The notes beneath the pieces are model-generated. The model was not told where the DNA came from. It searched no databases and saw only the letters and a program-made list of their open reading frames with translations. DNA of 64,000 bases from Papilionanthe hookeriana x Papilionanthe teres (taxonomy: Eukaryota > Streptophyta > Magnoliopsida > Asparagales > Orchidaceae): NCBI GenBank assembly GCA_022702705.1, contig JAKZJZ010000052.1, positions 1 through 64,000 of the forward strand. The letters are read 5' to 3'. The position numbers and the translations under genes were made by a program. Below, piece after piece: positions 52,065 to 62,547 of the stretch. Every line of letters starts with the position of its first letter. Positions within the stretch are counted from its first letter, which is position 1.

Positions 52065-53172
52065 GCAAAAATCCTTAACCTCAAGAGTTTGATTTTGGTG
52101 TATTTCATTGCAATAGGGAAAGAGTCCTAAAGCAATGCAGTCTCGGATGTAAAATCCTTGACCCCAAGAATTTGATTTTGATGTATTTCATTGCGATAGG
52201 GAAAGAATCCTAAAGCAATGCAGTCTCGGATGTAAAATCCTCAACCCCAAAAGTTTGATTTTGATGTATTTCATTGCGATAGGGAAAGAACCTAAGCAAT
52301 GCGATCTCGGATGTAAAATCCTCAACCCCAAAAGTTTGATTTTGATGTATTTCATTGCGATAGGGAAAGAACTCTACGTAATGCGATCTCGGATGTAAAA
52401 TCCTCAACCCCAAAAGTTTGATTTTGATGTATTTCATTGCGATAGGGAAAGAACTCTAGCAATGCGGTCTCGGATGTAAAATCCTCAACCCCAAAAGTTT
52501 GATTTTTGATGTATTTCATTGCGATAGGGAAAGAACCTAAAGCAATGCAGTCTCGGATGTAAAATCCTCAACCCCAAAAGTTTTATTTTGATGTATTTCA
52601 TTGCGATAGAGAAAGAATCCTAAAGCAATGCAGTGTCGGATGTAAAATCCTCAACCCCAAGAATTTGATTTTGATGTATTTCATTGCGATAGGGAAAGAT
52701 CCTAAAGCAATGCAGTCTCGGATGTAAAATCCTCAACCCCAAAAGTTTGATTTTGATGTATTTCATTGCGATAGCGAAAGAATCCTAAAGCAATGCAGTC
52801 TCAGATGTAAAATCCTCAACCCCAAGAATTTGATTTTGATGTATTTCATTGCGATAGGGAAAGAACCTAAGCAATGCGAGTCTCGGATGTAAAATCCTCA
52901 ACCCCAAAAGTTTGATTTTGATGTATTTCATTGCGATAGGGAAAGAATCCTAAAGCAATGCAGTCTCGGATGTAAAATCCTCAACCCCAAAAGTTTGATT
53001 TTGATGTATTTCATTGCGATGGGGAAAGAATCCTAAAGCAATGCAGTCTTGGATGTAAAATCCTCAACCCCAAAAGTTTGATTTTTGGTGTATTTCATTG
53101 CGATAGGGAAAGAATCCTAAAGCAATGCAGTCTCGGATGTAAAATCCTCAACCCCAAAAGTTTGATTTTTGA
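52065..53172. repeat. 83-bp tandem repeat, about 13 copies
   Basis: The unit contains TTTGATTTTGATGTATTTC, ATTGCGATAGGGAAAGAA, GCAATGCAG and TCGGATGTAAAA. The copies are highly alike, differing mostly in AAGAATCCTAAAG against short forms. A diverged copy precedes at about 51975-52064. The array lies downstream of the minus-strand AlkB-like ORF, where Tat-type elements often carry 3' UTR tandem repeats. Open frames in it (52210-52437) are by-products. Confidence 0.93.
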
Positions 53173-53993
53173 TAGTCATTGACTTTGCAAAGATTTGTAG
53201 TATTGATTTGAAAGGTGTGGAATTTTGGTGTTTCGAGAATTTCATGAAAGTTGTAAAAGACTTTCATGAAGGAAATAGATTAGGAGGGAATATGTAGATG
53301 TTACACACCCTGTTCAAAAGGGTTGGTCGGAAGTTACTGGTTTGGATTGGATATAATTCCTCGCCACCAGATTCTATCGGTGTCAATGGAATCAACCGCT
53401 TCCATCCCAGACAAGGGAAAGAGTAGAACGGATTGGATTTCAGATTTGGGAGATTGAATTTGAATTCGATTGAAATTTGATTTGAAATTTGATTTGAGAT
53501 TTGGAAAGATTGAATTTGAATTTGATTGAAAATTTGTGGTCATTTTGTTTGTCCTTTAATGATTCAAATTTTATTTTATCGTTTATTTAATGTTCGTGTG
53601 AATTTGGTGTTCATCATTTCTAGATTTTTAAGGAAAGTTTTCTTTTATTCTTTTTGTTTCTTTTCTGTTCTTTGTTCGAAGTTCATTTAACTTTAATGGC
53701 ATTTCCCAATCCATTTGCACAAAAGAGGTGAAGGCCAAAAATATGACATGGTCACTTTCATTCCAATCATGTCGAAGATACATCATACAACTCGATCTGG
53801 AATATATCTCATACAATCCATGTAGACTCAAAACGGACTATGTATGATCTTTGTTGATCCATCTAAAAAAAAGTATCTGTCAAAATCCATGTCTGAATAG
53901 TGGGGTACATGGTCAATAACATCACCTTCCAAGCCATCCTTGGCAAGGATGCCGTATGGATGTACATTGGAGGTGTGATATTTTCCATGTAGC
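53173..53993 (-). other. Non-coding 3' region of the minus-strand Tat element
   Basis: Between the AlkB-like stop and the 83-bp array no gene is seen. The minus strand at about 53636-53677 is purine-rich but interrupted, a weak polypurine-tract candidate. Frames 53334-53543 and 53628-53831 are not recognisable. Confidence 0.4.
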
Positions 53994-55464
53994 TCACAAC
54001 TCGTAAGGTCGGAGGCTCTCTAGCTCCGGGTCCAGGCCGGAAATGGTAAGGTGTCTTCCCGTCGTCCATCCTCCCGAAAGTAACCGAGATCCGCTTCACC
54101 GGCACTCCCGGTATGCAATGCTTAGCGATATCCGCCCGTTGCCCTTCGATATCATGACGGAAGCTACCGTAATGGTATTTTCAGCGGCCTCGGAACTCAC
54201 CCGGGCCTACTATCCGGAGGTCGGATCCGAACATGATGTTACATTCGTTCGGGAAAGAGACCGTGCGAGAAGGTCCGACAAAGTCATGGTGATCTATGTG
54301 CGGGGGTATGCAGTCACCTCGTTTGTAAATATTAATAATGCGACTATTGGGTATGCAATCCGTCGGCGTACCCTCCATGTTATCAATCTCTTTACCATTC
54401 TCTTGATGACTAATGACATTGGATCCACTTGGCCATCACGGAGTATTCCCGGAGGGTTTCCCTTCCTGTCTTCCGCAAAGTTGTAACAGCATCCATATTG
54501 TATTGTAATTCTTCCTTTCCCTGACATCCATCTCCGGGGTTCTGAGTAGGTGTTTTCCCTTAGGCGGCCCGCTCGGCCCATTCTTTTCAAATCCCGGATG
54601 CAATCCACGATTTGTTGTTGTTCATATTCTGAGAATACGTCTGTATGTAGCTCGAGGCCCTCTAGTATATTGATCCTCCTGCCTCTAATTCTCTCGAAGT
54701 ATTCAAAGGTTTTCTTTTCGACATTCTGCATTTTTTCCAGCTCGTACTCTGGAATAATCTGCAAATGGCGGGGCCTGGTGACATATTGTGGGATATACGG
54801 CTCAATCCCTTCACGTTCTCCTGCATACCTCGGCTCCTCGGGGATGATGTCCGTCGGGACATCCCCGGGGTTGCTTCTGCAACAAGGTCATGCATTGCGG
54901 TGGTTCTATCTGGTAGCGTGGTAGCCTTCTTTCTTCTGTTCTTTGTGAAATTTCCTTGGTCCTTTCACGTTATCCTAGGAGCTGGCCTCCTTTCTTCGGG
55001 TTCCCGGTGAACCGGCGACCTTGAAGTGTATGTGCGCGTGCAGATGTTGCCTCGTCGCGCTGGTCCGTTGCTAGTTTGGTTAACATCTTACGGATACGGC
55101 GATTCTTATTTCTTCATTGCATTGCCGTGAGAGTAGCTCTTCGAACTTCTTGAATCTCTGTGGGCGCGGCGCTGACAAGCCTGCCCTCTGCTATAGCGAC
55201 TACAGACTTGATTTTCTTATCTTCTTCAGTGTTTGCCTTTCTTTTCTTGTTGTTGGATTGGTGGCTTGGGCCACCCACTTTCATCACTGTCTGCCCGGGC
55301 AGTTCCTCTCGGTCAACTGGGATCCAGTCACTTTCCTTGTACTACAGGCCTGCTGGTGCAAAGTCCGAGTCAATCTTGATTATCGCTCCATCTTTCACCC
55401 TCTTTTTGTCGAGTGCAAGGCTTACGCCATTTCTAAAGTTCAAGACCAACCACCCGTTCGACAT
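53994..55464 (-). pseudogene. ALKBH9/10-type AlkB 2-oxoglutarate/Fe(II) dioxygenase, broken
   Basis: Plant ALKBH9/10 proteins oxidatively remove N6-methyl groups from adenosine in RNA. I start at the ATG at 55462-55464 (MSNGWLVLNFRNG), directly after a splice-acceptor-like AG; about 490 codons to the TGA at 53994-53996, near full plant ALKBH9 length. The N-terminal third is charged (NNKKRKANTEEDKK near 55245). AlkB domain: RINILEGLELHTDVFSEYE near 54675, SGKGRITIQYGCCYNFAED near 54520, IPPHIDHHDF with the iron-binding HxD at 54292-54300, AKHCIPGVP with the second His at 54118-54120, and KRISVTFGRMDD with the first 2OG-binding Arg at 54091-54093. The next conserved Arg is Gly (54073-54075). 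It ends DPELESLRPYEL. Stops at 55342 and 55114; one-base shifts near 54900, 54375, 54130 and 54035. Intronless, same strand as pol. Confidence 0.85.
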
Positions 55465-55495
55465 TTCCCTACAAAAAGATAAGGAAAAGGATCAG
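55465..55495 (-). promoter_or_regulatory. Probable 3' splice site before the AlkB-like ORF
   Basis: On the minus strand a pyrimidine-rich run (CTTTTCCTTATCTTTTTG) ends in TAG, with the AG at about 55470-55469, and GGAAATG follows. The ATG of the AlkB-like frame lies five bases after the AG. This fits a plant intron acceptor, so the accessory gene could be expressed from a spliced element RNA. The donor was not identified. Confidence 0.5.
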
Positions 55496-55572
55496 GGGTT
55501 GTACTAAGAACAAGAACATTAAGAAAATGTTTATTAAAGACAATTTTTTTATTACTTTTTGTATTTTTAAAT

Positions 55573-56880
55573 TTAACAGGAATGAAGCGGGAAAAGATCA
55601 GGAAAAAGATCTTGATATGGAAGAGAAAATAAGGAAAACTTTATTATCATGATTTTATTTATCTTAGCACATTTTTTATTATTTTGGGTTCGGACCCAGT
55701 CATAAGTAACTACTTTGCCCGTGCTTCTAGGGATGAAGAATTCATTCCTTCGAAACATCGAGTAGTGTAATACTTTTTTAAGTATCGTCCGTTGATCGGA
55801 AGCATATGTCGTTCTCCACGGCAATTCACTAAGCTGGTAGGAACCTCCCGAGTATACTTGCTTGACCACGAACGGTCCTTCCTGAGTGGGTTCAAATTTT
55901 CCTCCTATCTTGCGGTGTGCAAGAATAGGTCTCTTGAGAACGAGAACTAAGTGACCAACTTTGAAGGTTCTTGGGCGGACCAGTCTGTCATGGGCTTGAA
56001 CCATCTTAGCTTGGTATAATTCTAAGTTCTGTTGCGCTGCAAGTCTTTTCCCTTCCAGGCTTTCAAATTCTTCTAGTCGTAATTTGGCATTCTCTTTTGT
56101 TGTGATCTTGTTTGCAACTGCAATTCTGAGTGAAGGAAGCTGGACCTCTAAAGGTAACACTGCCTCGGACCCATACACCAGAGCGTAAGGTGTATCTTGA
56201 GTAGGAGTTCTGAAGGTTGTCCGGTAGGCCCAAAGGCTTCTAATAACTTCTCGTGCCAATTTCTCTTATTATCGTCCAGGGTTTTCTTTAAGATTTTAAC
56301 GAGAGTTTTATTAAAAGCCTCAGCCAGGCCGTTCGCTCTTGGGTAGTAAATTGTTGAATACCGCCAGTCGATTCCGTGTCTCCTGACAAAATTGTTGATT
56401 TGTGTGCTTCGAATGCCGACCCATTATCCGAGATGATCTGCGCGGCACTCCGAAACGGTAGACAACTTGGTTCTTGAAAAGCCGTAGCACATGGTGTGCT
56501 TTCACTTCTCTAAGTGGAACCGCCTCGCCCACTTGGAAAAGTAATCCATAGCCGCAAGAGTGAAGCGATGTCCTTTTGAAGATGGTGGTTCTATTGGACC
56601 CACTATATCCGTGCCCCAACATTCAAATGGCCACGACGCAATTGTCGGATGTAGCACATTTGGAGGTTGATGTAGAACCACTCCGTGCACTTGGCATTGG
56701 TGACAGCTCTTGGCAATTTTCATGCAGTCGGTCATCATCGAGGGCCAGTAGTACCTTAGTCTTTTAATTTTCATTTTCATCTTCGGACCCGACTAGTGAG
56801 CGCCACAGAGTCCTGAATGCACCTCTTTAACAATTTCACGGGCCTCGGACCCGCTTAGGCACCTTAGCCACATTTGATCG
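55573..56880 (-). pseudogene. pol: pol integrase
   Basis: Inserts the DNA copy into the chromosome. The HHCC site reads HSGLCGAH near 56815 (followed by a TAG at 56793-56795) and CHQCQ near 56695. The catalytic triad can be read as GTDIVGP near 56615, ISDNGSAFEAH near 56425 and ANGLAEAFNKTL near 56325. The open frame 56259-55573 gives the C-terminal part: TPYALVYGSEAVLPLEV and a GPF-type module FEPTQEGPFVVKQVYSGGSY near 55870. No chromodomain is visible. Shifts near 56510 and 56260. Confidence 0.86.
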
Positions 56881-57099
56881 AAAGACCTTCTGTACAATGT
56901 GTTGTTTATTAATGCGTAGGACGAGTTCTTTTCTTGATCCGATGGGCTAGCGACCTATCGTCCGGTAGTTTTCCTGTTTGCGGGTAGTGCTATTAATGGC
57001 CGTCGCCAATCTTCCGTGTTTCTACATCACTTGTTGCAGCCGATCCTTTTTCTTTTCTAATTTGTGTATTGTGTCTATGTCGAGCTGTGATAGGACCTG

Positions 57100-57590
57100 A
57101 CGTCCGTGAACTGACACTTCCACTGACTCATCTTGCAAACAGGCAAACTCTTTTGCGAGGCGAGCTAACGCATCTGCTAAAGCATTTTCTTTCATGGGAA
57201 TTTTGTAGATTATCACATTCAGAATTTGTTCCAACAACTGTATGGCATACTGGAAGTATTGCTCGAGTCTTGGTTTTAAAATTCTGTCTTGTCACGACGA
57301 TACGGTTGAATGATTAACCGCGAATCCCCGTAGATGTTGATGTCTCGTTATCCCCATTTGAATAGCTAATTCCGAGTCCTATTATGAGGGCTTCATATTC
57401 CGCTTCGTTGTTTGTACATGGTTCCGTTAAGTGGTAGGAGTATCTTAACATCCCCCGCTCCGGTGTTATAAAGATTAGTCGATTCCCGCCTTACGGGCAC
57501 TATCACTTGCGATTCTTCGTCTTTGTGTGCTTGAAGATGCTCCGTCGAAATATAATTCCCAACGTCGATCATCGGGGTCTTCTAGGCTCA
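57100..57590 (-). pseudogene. pol: pol second, archaeal-type RNase H (Tat lineage mark)
   Basis: WELYFDGASS near 57560 (first Asp), CTNNEAEYEALIIGLGIS near 57400 (Glu), INIYGDSRLIIQ near 57335 (Asp) and ENALADALARLAKE near 57170 (last Asp). This set and spacing is the archaeal-type RNase H acquired by plant Tat elements (dual RNase H). All four acidic positions are present although the frame is broken between them. Confidence 0.83.
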
Positions 57591-57599
57591 CTATTTGTT

Positions 57600-58045
57600 C
57601 ATCCGGCAAATCGTCATTGAGAGGAGATTCTGCCGACGAAGGGTGTCTTGCGAGGAAGTCCGCTAAGACTTGTCACTTTGCGGCACGAAGAGGCACGAAA
57701 GTTATATCGAATTGCAATAATATCATTGACCATCCGGCAAGTCCGCTGGAAGCGTTGGACGAGTCATCAAGTATTGCAATGGATTAAATTTCGAGATTAG
57801 GTTGACCTTATGAGAAAGCATGTAGTGCATGAGCTTTTGAGCGGCGAAGATCAGGGCCAAACAATGCTTTTCAATTGAGGGATACCTTATTTCTGTCGAA
57901 AGTAAACGATGGCTTAGGTAGTAAAGAGCATTTTCTTTACCCTCATCATTGATACGAGCTAACGAGGCTCCGAGAGAGTCGTCTAAAGCCGCGGTATAAA
58001 GTATCGTTGGTCTACCCGAGGCCTGGGGTCGCTAAGACGGGAGGT
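57600..58045 (-). pseudogene. pol: pol RNase H attached to RT
   Basis: The ancestral gypsy RNase H: LDDSLGASLARI near 57980, ENALYYLSHRLLSTEIRYPS near 57920 and IEKHCLALIFAAQKLMHYML near 57870. Broken further on. It removes the RNA template; in the Tat lineage it is usually degenerate because a second RNase H follows. Confidence 0.72.
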
Positions 58046-58049
58046 GTCA

Positions 58050-58913
58050 TTAAATATTGTTTAATGTCCTCGAAGGCCTTCCGGCATTTCTCTTCCCAAA
58101 TAAATTTGGTGTCCTTTTAACTAGTGTCGAGAAAGGTCGACACCTACCCGACAAATTCGAGATAAAGCGTCGAAGATATGCCAACTTCCCTTGAAAAGAT
58201 CGTAGTTGTTTTAAGGTTTTGGGAGGCGGCATTTCTAAGATAGCTTTAATCTTTTCGGGGTCGATTTCAATTCCACGATGTCGGACAACGAATCCTAAGA
58301 ATTTCTCGGAGGTGACGCCGAAGGCGCATTTTAAGGGATTCATCTTAAGGTTAAATTGTCTTAATCGTTCGAAAACAATTCTCAAATCATACGGTGGTTT
58401 TCCTTTACTTTGCTTTTGATGACCACATCGTCCACATAGCATTCGACTTGATTGTGGATGAGATCATCAAAAATTCTTTTCATCGCTCTACGGTAGGTTG
58501 CTCTGCGTTCTTCGATCCGAATGGCATCACCGTGTAGCAATATACTCCGATCGGCGTTCCGAATGTTGTAATCTTTTCATCTTTCGGAGCCATTTTTATC
58601 CGGTTGTATCCTCGAAGATCCATCCATGAATGAAAATATTTCATGTGTTGAAGCAATGTCGATCATTAGTTCCGGGATCGGTAGAGGAATTCATCTTTTG
58701 GACATGCCTTGTTTAAATCTCCGAAATCCACACAAATTCGATCCGGCCATTCTTCTTTCTAGCCGGCACTACATTGGCTAGCCAAGTTGGGTATTGTTCT
58801 TCACGGACAAATTTAGCGTCTATTAGCTTTTTAACTTCGAGCTATGACTTGTTGTTCGATTTCTAGACGCATTCTTCGGGACCTTGCACTTGAGGACGAA
58901 GTAGGATCCACTC
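58050..58913 (-). pseudogene. pol: pol reverse transcriptase
   Basis: Copies element RNA to DNA. KLIDAKFVREEQYPTWLANV (about 58830-58770) and VPARKKNGR are followed by a shift, then ICVDFGDLNKACPKDEF near 58690 (R-D-L-N here G-D-L-N). After further shifts come the catalytic YVDD at 58427-58438 and YDLRIVFERLRQFNLKMNP near 58380. LGFVVRHRGIEIDPEKIKAI near 58290 and LRSFQGKLAYLRRFISNLSG near 58180 complete it. At least four frame breaks. Order and motifs are those of Ty3/gypsy. Confidence 0.86.
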
Positions 58914-59402
58914 CTAGCTTATGATCGTGACCTCCGGAGCTAATCCTAGCATCTCATCGTAGTTCCAAGTAAAACAGTCTTTAAATTCCATTAATAACTT
59001 GATTATTTCTTCGTAGTCTTCTTTATTGAGTAAGGAGCTAACAAAGGTAGGTCTAGGCTCTTCGTTAGTACCTAAGTTAACTTCCGTTAACTCATCTATT
59101 AGTAGATTTAATTTCTTCTTCGAATCTCGGTGGAGCATCTCCAATTTGTAAATCTTCGAGTTCGTCCGTAGTTTCCATGCAGTTTCATTAGACTCGCAAG
59201 TGACAACCAAGCAAAATTCAGTATCGTCAACTGATCCTACTGTGCCAAATCCGAGGCCACGCTTTGAATTGGGTGGACGTCCGGAGTTATTCCATAATTT
59301 TTCAAAATGTTGTGCTTGGCCTTTTGTCCATTGTCGAGGTAAGAAACCACGCTGAATTAAATTTTGAACACAGGGAGAGTACCACTCAAAAGGTAATTCC
59401 AT
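58914..59402 (-). pseudogene. Pre-RT region of pol
   Basis: An open 162-residue frame with RGLGFGTVG near 59250 and LLMEFKDCFTWNYDEMLGL near 58990. The second motif (F-x-D-x-F-x-W before an E-M-x-G-L) directly precedes RT in plant Ty3/gypsy elements. The frame stops at the shift into RT near 58914. Confidence 0.75.
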
Positions 59403-60065
59403 TAATTCGATGAAGTGATATCTTCAAATTGTACATTATTTTCGGCTTTGGAGGAAGGAGAACCACGGTAGAATTTGATTGGCTTTGCACCGCCGCTACG
59501 TACCTCTTTGACCACCATACCCTCGACCTTATTAGAATGGATCGGGGTTAGGGTCATAGTATTTACATAGTGGTTAATCTTCTCGTACATCAATTTGTAT
59601 TCTTCATTCTTCTCATCTTCGAGAGAGATCTTGAATTGCGGCTTCTTCCGACTTATTGTCGCTGCTTCTTGTTTGATCTCTTTTTCTTCTTCAGAACTGT
59701 CTTCCCAATCAACATTGATGGCTGGTTTCCTCTGTCCAATCGTCCTAACGTCTCTACCACGACCTCGTCCCCGGCCTCGACCTCGGATGCGAGTTGTGGA
59801 GAAACCTTCACCATCTCGCCGTAAGGGAGTGGTGAGTGACTGTTGGACTAGAACTTCAGGTTCTTCATTGTCCCGAACTCTCTTTGCTTCATTCGTTATG
59901 GTATCTCTGGAGAAGATTGTTTTCTTTGGAGGTGCATAATAAGCTGCATCTTCATGGATTCCAATTTCATGTACGGAGAATGGTTGTAAGTCACCTTTGA
60001 TGCACTGTTCCCCTCCATCGTAGTATTTGATGAACTGATGTAGAGATGATGGTACTATCCTGTTT
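59403..60065 (-). pseudogene. Protease-RT spacer with an Arg-Gly repeat
   Basis: An open frame (60118-59402) carries the protease tail and then a linker with an RGRGRGRGRGR tract near 59770 and an acidic stretch. Arg-Gly repeats often bind RNA, but a role here is only a guess. Such long linkers before RT are usual in Tat-lineage elements. Confidence 0.6.
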
Positions 60066-60400
60066 TCATGTATCCATGGTCGGCCCAAGTAGAGCGTTGA
60101 ACGACGTTTCTGAATCAATTATGTGAAATTTTGCGGTTGTCTTTGCTAAGTCACCGGTCTTCATTAGTAGTGTTATTGATCCGAGGGCTCTTTCTCCTTT
60201 ATGGTTGAATCCTCTTAATAACATTTTGTCTGCTTCGAGCTCGCGATCATCAATTTCCAAATATGCTAGTGTTCGGAGACTCATTATATTAATTGATGCT
60301 CCTGGATCCACCAATACTCTGGAGAGTGTAAACTTCCCAATTGTAATCGAAATGTACAACGCTCGGTTGTGATCGCTCGTCCAAAGTAGTAGGTCATTGT
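60066..60400 (-). pseudogene. Retropepsin-type aspartic protease
   Basis: Cleaves the element polyprotein. SRVLVDPGASINIMSLRTL near 60320 is the active-site loop; the family consensus V-D-S/T-G-A-S here reads V-D-P-G-A-S. It continues LLRGFNHKGERALGSITL and FHIIDSETSFNALLG near 60080. The frame then shifts by one base near 60090 into LGRPWIHENRIVPSSLHQF. The catalytic Asp and flap order are intact; the Pro is unusual. Confidence 0.82.
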
Positions 60401-61299
60401 CCGTGAAGGTAACGCCTCGTCTGTTCCTTTAACGAGCAAACCTCATCTAAGGAATCTCCGACCATTTGAGCTAAGCAAATTTACGGATCAAGTAAGGCCT
60501 CGATCGGAGCTTCTCTCATCTCCTTTGATAAGATGAGAGCGTCGTAGATGCTCGCTTGGGCTCGGTAGTTTCCTAAGATGGGCTAGCACATTGTAGTCCA
60601 CTTTATTTCCATGTGTCTCGGCTTCTTCTCGAATGGGTATTTCTTCGCGGTGGTTGGTTCTTCTTGAACAACCACCTGCTTTCCTTTGTCCTTCGGACCC
60701 ATTCTCGGAGGTAGAACTCTTCCACTTCTTAAGTTAACTTCTGTAATTTCTTCTGACTCTAGTATTGGGCTTACTGGTGTTTCTTCCTAAATCGGAATGA
60801 CAGGTTCTTCCGGATTATCTTCAGAGTCTGAAGGCTCTAACTCTACTGTGACTGGAGCTCCTCGAAACTTGCAGATAGATTCGTTTCTTGTTGAACTCTC
60901 GTAGCCTCCCTGATGGATGTCTTCTTTGTCATCGTGATCGTCGAGATTGTGTATGATTTGAGAATTGTCGTTGGTATCGAAATCGAAATCGATGTCCGGA
61001 TTGTCGCTAGTTACGTAATCATTAGAAACAGTCAAAACGTAGCCAACGCCATCACCCTTATCATTATAAGATCCCACCAGAGTGAGCAGATAATCATACA
61101 GAGTTAGAGGTTTGAGGGATCTCTCCCCCGAATCCGAAACAACTATCCTAGGATAAACAGCCCCTAGTCTAGCCTTAGGAGCCTCGGTCTTCTCTTCTTC
61201 ATCAATTTTCTTCTTCTCTTCAATCGTCTCTTGTTGAGGTGGTTCTTCTATCGCAAGTGATAGTGCCGACTTGACAGGTTTCGAACTCTGAATTGAAGC
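60401..61299 (-). pseudogene. gag-protease spacer, acidic
   Basis: A poorly conserved linker. The frame 61077-60787 is strongly acidic (DIDFDFDTNDN, DDHDDKED, ELEPSDSEDN) and followed by broken frames to the protease. No fold is recognised. It lies between gag and protease in the expected polyprotein. Confidence 0.5.
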
Positions 61300-62540
61300 T
61301 CACACCGAAGCGGTTTGGATGCTGTCTAAAATCTTCCTCGAAGACCTTGCCCAAGCGGTAGTCCATCCATCGTCAGTCGCATAGGGATCTATCAGAATAA
61401 TGAGATCAGTCGAGACAACATTGACGGAACCTCCTTTCTGGGGTTCCTTCATGTACTCCTTCGGGATTGTTATATTCCTTTCCGAAGGTTGTCGTCGAGC
61501 CAACTTTTGAAGGTAATGCAATCCTCTATCTTGTGCCCAAGCATCCGGTGGTAGGGGCAAAAGTTGGGATCACCTTTCTTGTTAACTTCTTCCGGTCTTT
61601 TAGGCTCGCAACTGGAAATCCGGAGTCTTCATCGGACTACGGAACATCTTTAGCACTCTGCCTCATTTTTGAATGGATATTCCCCGCTCGAAACTCCCTT
61701 AATGTACGTTGCGGACGAGGCGGTTGTTCATACCGTGAAGATGACCGATAGCCGGGCTCGGGGTTGCCGGTAATTTTGTTAAGGTTGTCGTGGCCGTTCG
61801 GACGATATTTGTATCGGTTGCTTGCCTTTGTCGACCGTCTGCGACGATCCCAGATTTCTTTTCAAAAGTCTTCGTAGGCTTTTGCTTGTCTATCCTGTCG
61901 GCGAAACTTAATTGCTTCGCCTCCTCTTGCAAGCTTCCGGCCTTTCTTAACAACTTCTCGAAAGTCTTAATAGTGAATCCTTTGAGGAGAAGTGCTATCG
62001 GGCCGTGAATGCTTTTAAGTAAGATGCCGACTGCATGTTGTTCTTGTAATTGTGGTTCACACTTCATACTTAGATTCCTCCATCGAAGTATGTAATCCAC
62101 CAAAGTTTCGTTCGGCTTCTGCTTCTCTACCACTAAATAACCTATAGTGATGTGGTGCCGAGCTCCGCGAATCGCTCGATGAAGAGGTTTTCTAGTTCGA
62201 GAACGTCTTCACCGAACCATTCGGTGACTCCGCATACCAATCAAAGGCGATCCCCGACAGGCTGCCGACGAACCGTCGGAAAAGTAATGCATCGCTCCCG
62301 CCGCATTGCAACAACCGGCACGAAAGTGTGCAACATGCTCGTCGAGGATTCCTGGCTCCATCAAAGGTCTTCGAACGGAGGTGGTACGAAGCCTTTTGGG
62401 TATCGGACGGCGTCGAATTTTTCCGGGTAAGGTCTACCCGTCCGAATGGATGCCCCGCTCTTTGATTGTGCTAAGGCTTCTCGCACCCGCCGTTCCACCA
62501 AGCTCTTGATATCTTTTCCGGAATCATACTTCGTGTTGTA
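61300..62540 (-). pseudogene. gag: gag (Retrotrans_gag domain and zinc knuckle)
   Basis: Capsid/nucleocapsid precursor that packages element RNA. FGEDVLELENLFIERFAELG (about 62235-62170) and NETLVDYILRWRNLSMKCEP (about 62115-62055) form the Retrotrans_gag core. KLLRKAGSLQEEAKQLSFAD follows near 61950. The zinc knuckle CPYHRMLGHKIEDC lies at 61518-61559 with the C-x2-H-x4-GH-x4-C pattern used by Tat-type gags. Stops and shifts occur near 62385, 62150 and 61700. Confidence 0.82.
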
Positions 62541-62547
62541 TCTTTCT

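Noticed and set aside
52065..53172. Regular repeats that could suggest a CRISPR-like array.
   Set aside because: Units are continuous 83-bp tandem copies without unique spacers, in a plant genome.
53994..55464. AlkB-like gene as an independent host gene or plant-virus insertion.
   Set aside because: It is intronless, lies just behind integrase in the same orientation, and has the plant ALKBH9/10 form with a long charged N-terminus instead of a viral replicase context. A processed host copy inserted by chance remains possible.
54043..55507. Plus-strand open frames 54043-54486, 54550-54924, 55117-55482 and 55160-55507.
   Set aside because: They are antisense to the AlkB-like gene, whose minus-strand frames carry recognisable motifs.
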